A stretch of 64,000 nucleotides of DNA from Haloarcula hispanica ATCC 33960 (lineage in GTDB: Archaea; Halobacteriota; Halobacteria; Halobacteriales; Haloarculaceae), in contig NC_015948.1 of the NCBI RefSeq assembly GCF_000223905.1, forward strand, positions 1,798,001-1,862,000, read 5' to 3'. The notes under the pieces are model-generated. The model saw only the letters and a list, made by a program, of their open reading frames with translations. It did not search any database and was not told the origin of the DNA. Positions 61,519 through 64,000 of this stretch are shown here, one piece after another (within the stretch, counting starts at the first letter, position 1; each line of letters starts with the position of its first letter). A program made the translations under genes and the position numbers.

Positions 61519-64000
61519 ATGAGTACACAGCAGGAACCAGTCTCACTGGATCTCGACCGGCGCTCGTTTATGAAGGCGAGCGCCCTGGCGGGCGGGGTCG
61601 CCCTCGGCGTCAGCGGCGCTGGTCAGGCACTCCAGGGGGACGGCGAGGAAACGGACGGGACAGACACGGACACCGAACTGACCAAGACGATCTGTAATTA
61701 CTGCTCAGTTGGCTGTGGCTTCCGTGGTGAGAAGGAGGGCAACTCCTTTGTCGGCATGGAGCCGTGGCATGAACACCCGATAAATGCCGGGTCGCTGTGC
61801 TCGAAAGGAGCCGGCATCTACGAGACCGAACACTCCGAGAAGCGCCTCAAACACCCGATGATACAGGAGGACGGGGAGTGGCGCAAGCTCGGCTGGAACG
61901 ATGCCTACGACCGTCTGGCGACTGACATCCGAGCGCTGTGGCCCGACTCCGACGTCTCACCAGCGGAAGCCGTCGACGTCGACGCGGAGCACAGCCGCGA
62001 GAGTGTGATGTTGCTGGGCAGCGCGCATCACTCCAACGAGGAGGCCTACGCCATCCGAAAGCTGGCGGCGTTCATGGGCACGAACAACATCGACCACCAA
62101 GCGCGTATCTGTCACTCCACGACGGTGACGGGGCTGGCGAACACCTGGGGCTACGGCGCGATGACAAACACCGTGCAGGACTACCGGAACTTCGACCTGA
62201 ACATCATCATCGGCCAGAACCCCGCCGAGGCACATCCCATCGCGATGCAGCACATCCTCGAAGGGCAGAAACGCGGCGGGACCATCCTCAATCTGGACCC
62301 GCGGTTTACGAAAACGTCGGCCCACGCCGACGAGTTCATGCGGTTCCGCCCGGGCACCGACGTGGCCCTGATGATGGGTATCATCAAAGAACTCCGCGAC
62401 AAGCACGGACTCGCGAGGGACCCGGACGCGGACGACAGCGGACAGAACATGCTCACTGACCGCGTGCAGGGCTGGGAAGACGTCGACGCGGAACTCGATG
62501 AGTACGACAAGGAGACCGTCGAGGAGATCACCTGGGTGTCCGCCGAGGACATCGAGCGCATCGCCGACATGATCGACGAGGCCCGGCCACACGTCCAGAT
62601 CGAGTGGGCGATGGGTGGGACCCAGCACAACAACGGGACTCAGAACATCCGCTCGTATGCGATGGCGAGCCTCGCCTCCGGGAGTGCGGCCCGGAGCGGC
62701 GGCGGCCTCCAGGTGATGCGAGGACACGCGAACGTCCAGGGGGCGACCGATCTCGCGGTCGCGAGCCACATCCTTCCGGGCTACTACGGCCTCACAGCCG
62801 GCGGCTGGTCCTGGTGGGCCGAAATCTGGGACAAGACGCCGGAAACCAGCGGCTCCACCTCGTTTGCGGACATGTACAACCGGTTCGAGCTGATGCCGCC
62901 GGAGAAGTACGTCCGCCAGAGCCCGAACTACGAAGGGAGCGAGGACGCGAACGAACTGCCGCCGAACGGCGACCACGGCCCGGAGAACCCGGCCGAGAAC
63001 TCGATGATGTTCCAGAACGGGCTGACGGTGGCCCGCTGGTTCGAATCAGCGCTCGACCAGGAGGACCGGTATCAGGAGACGCCGATCTACCAGCCCGACC
63101 AGACGAAAATCGCCGTCTTCTGGGGCCACTCCGCGAACTCCATCAGCGAGATGGAGCAGATGAAAGAGGGGATGGAGAACCTCGACCTGCTAGTCGTTGT
63201 CGACGTGTTCCCCTCGGTCGCGAGCGTCCTCCCGGACTACGAGGACGGACCGCCGGTGTTGCTGTTGCCGGCGTCCAGCCAGTACGAGCACCACCGGTCG
63301 CTTACCAACACGAACCGGTCGGTGCAGTGGTCTGAACCGGTCCGCTCGCCGGCGCACAACTCCAAGCCGGACCTCCAGATCATGCAGGAACTGGCCGGCT
63401 ATCTGGGCTTCGGCGAGCACTTCGACTGGGGCGCGGGCTCGGAGCTGTACAACGGCAAGTCGAGCTACGAGGGCGTCGTCCGGGAGTTCAACCTCGGGAC
63501 CAACACCATCGGCTACCGGCAGACCCCCGAGCGGCTCCAGCAACACCTAGAGTACGACTGGGCGTTCTCCAACGAGGACCTCAAGGGGGCCGAAGGGACG
63601 CCTGTCGCGGGCGAGTACTGGATGCTTCCCTGGCCCTGCTGGGGCGAAGACCATCCGGGCACGCCGATAATCTGGAACGACGACTTAGACCCCAACAACG
63701 GGGGGCAAGACTTCCGGACCCGTTGGGGCGTCTCGGCACCGACCCCGGAGGACTGGGACGCGATGCCGACGGACGACGAGTACCCGATGCAGGAGACGCT
63801 CGACGCCGTCGGCGACCGATACGACAGCCAGGCGGAAGCGCTGGACCTGACCCGGGCACCGTACAACCCCGAGTGGGCCGACGACGACGACACGGCTGCA
63901 GACGGCATGATTCACGGCATCCCGGAGTATCCGGGCTGGAAGGTGACGCCGCCACAGAGCCTCGTGGACCCCGAACAGGAGGTTCAGCCGGACGAACTCA
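61519..64000 (+). CDS. formate dehydrogenase-like molybdoenzyme, Tat-exported, partial
   Basis: 827 codons before the window ends; the gene continues. MSTQQEPVSLDLDRRSFMKASALAGG is a twin-arginine signal. C59, C62, C66 and C94 (TICNYCSVGCGFRG ... GSLCSKGAG) bind the N-terminal [4Fe-4S]. C198 in QARICHSTTVTGL stands where formate dehydrogenases carry Sec or Cys ahead of His, so this is the Cys form. GTQHNNGTQNIRSYAMASLASG and GGLQVMRGHANVQGATDL are bis-MGD contacts of the formate dehydrogenase-N/O type. It should oxidise formate outside the cell or act as a formate/CO2 interconverter. Divergent from the HdrA/MvhD-like gene. Confidence 0.9.
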   Translation, partial: MSTQQEPVSLDLDRRSFMKASALAGGVALGVSGAGQALQGDGEETDGTDTDTELTKTICNYCSVGCGFRGEKEGNSFVGMEPWHEHPINAGSLCSKGAGIYETEHSEKRLKHPMIQEDGEWRKLGWNDAYDRLATDIRALWPDSDVSPAEAVDVDAEHSRESVMLLGSAHHSNEEAYAIRKLAAFMGTNNIDHQARICHSTTVTGLANTWGYGAMTNTVQDYRNFDLNIIIGQNPAEAHPIAMQHILEGQKRGGTILNLDPRFTKTSAHADEFMRFRPGTDVALMMGIIKELRDKHGLARDPDADDSGQNMLTDRVQGWEDVDAELDEYDKETVEEITWVSAEDIERIADMIDEARPHVQIEWAMGGTQHNNGTQNIRSYAMASLASGSAARSGGGLQVMRGHANVQGATDLAVASHILPGYYGLTAGGWSWWAEIWDKTPETSGSTSFADMYNRFELMPPEKYVRQSPNYEGSEDANELPPNGDHGPENPAENSMMFQNGLTVARWFESALDQEDRYQETPIYQPDQTKIAVFWGHSANSISEMEQMKEGMENLDLLVVVDVFPSVASVLPDYEDGPPVLLLPASSQYEHHRSLTNTNRSVQWSEPVRSPAHNSKPDLQIMQELAGYLGFGEHFDWGAGSELYNGKSSYEGVVREFNLGTNTIGYRQTPERLQQHLEYDWAFSNEDLKGAEGTPVAGEYWMLPWPCWGEDHPGTPIIWNDDLDPNNGGQDFRTRWGVSAPTPEDWDAMPTDDEYPMQETLDAVGDRYDSQAEALDLTRAPYNPEWADDDDTAADGMIHGIPEYPGWKVTPPQSLVDPEQEVQPDEL

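Noticed and set aside
62104-62142. Selenocysteine codon in the formate dehydrogenase active site
   Set aside because: The position reads TGT (Cys198), not TGA.

Overview
The window reads as chromosomal DNA of a halophilic archaeon, most likely a Haloarcula-type haloarchaeon. Reasons: GC-rich sequence, strongly acidic predicted proteins, twin-arginine lipoproteins, TATA boxes 25-30 nt before start codons with few Shine-Dalgarno sites, and many families known mainly from Halobacteria (PorAB ferredoxin oxidoreductase, DICT, CbiX/DR2241, aCPSF1, several DUFs). The genus is an inference; no rRNA or tRNA gene was seen.

Left part (1-5000): the end of an acyl-CoA synthetase, a Tat lipoprotein, an acyl-CoA dehydrogenase, then the most striking structure of the window. 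An Orc1/Cdc6 gene (3058-4386, minus strand) has eleven copies of a 20-bp repeat (consensus ACACCACCCTGCAAGTGTTC) downstream, two copies in its own promoter region, an A/T-rich segment, and one inverted copy with a C/G tract on the far side. This is a replication origin with origin recognition boxes (ORBs). The layout matches what I recall of oriC2-cdc6E of Haloarcula hispanica, where an ORB-rich region downstream of cdc6E restrains the origin.

Middle part (5000-48000): mostly metabolic and housekeeping genes. In order: a metallo-beta-lactamase hydrolase, a DICT protein, porA-porB with an Lrp regulator, an RCK/DHH protein, a CBS/ParB-like protein, methylmalonyl-CoA mutase large subunit, an HTTM membrane protein, cytochrome oxidase subunit I with small membrane partners, a large DUF7527-like protein, purA, Trm112, DR2241 and CbiX (tetrapyrrole/cobalamin), HtpX protease, cysS, CorA, a TctA-like permease, tandem moeA genes, Fe-alcohol dehydrogenase, type II NADH dehydrogenase, ThuA, HxlR, a DCC thiol protein, a BolA/monothiol glutaredoxin pair and the termination nuclease aCPSF1. 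An 88-bp palindromic MITE-like element lies at 43202-43289.

Right part (48000-64000): a molybdenum/tungsten cofactor and oxidoreductase region. It holds moaA, a MOT1-type molybdate transporter, yqeC, mobA, an aldehyde:ferredoxin oxidoreductase homologue lacking the usual iron-sulfur ligands, several tiny membrane and zinc proteins, a secreted Dyp-like protein, a TorD chaperone, a 711-aa HdrA/MvhD-like iron-sulfur fusion, and a divergent Tat-exported formate-dehydrogenase-like molybdoenzyme running off the end. With moeA1-moeA2 upstream, these genes cover GTP to precursor Z (MoaA), metal uptake and insertion (MOT1, MoeA), guanylation (MobA), enzyme maturation (TorD) and end users (AOR, FdhA).
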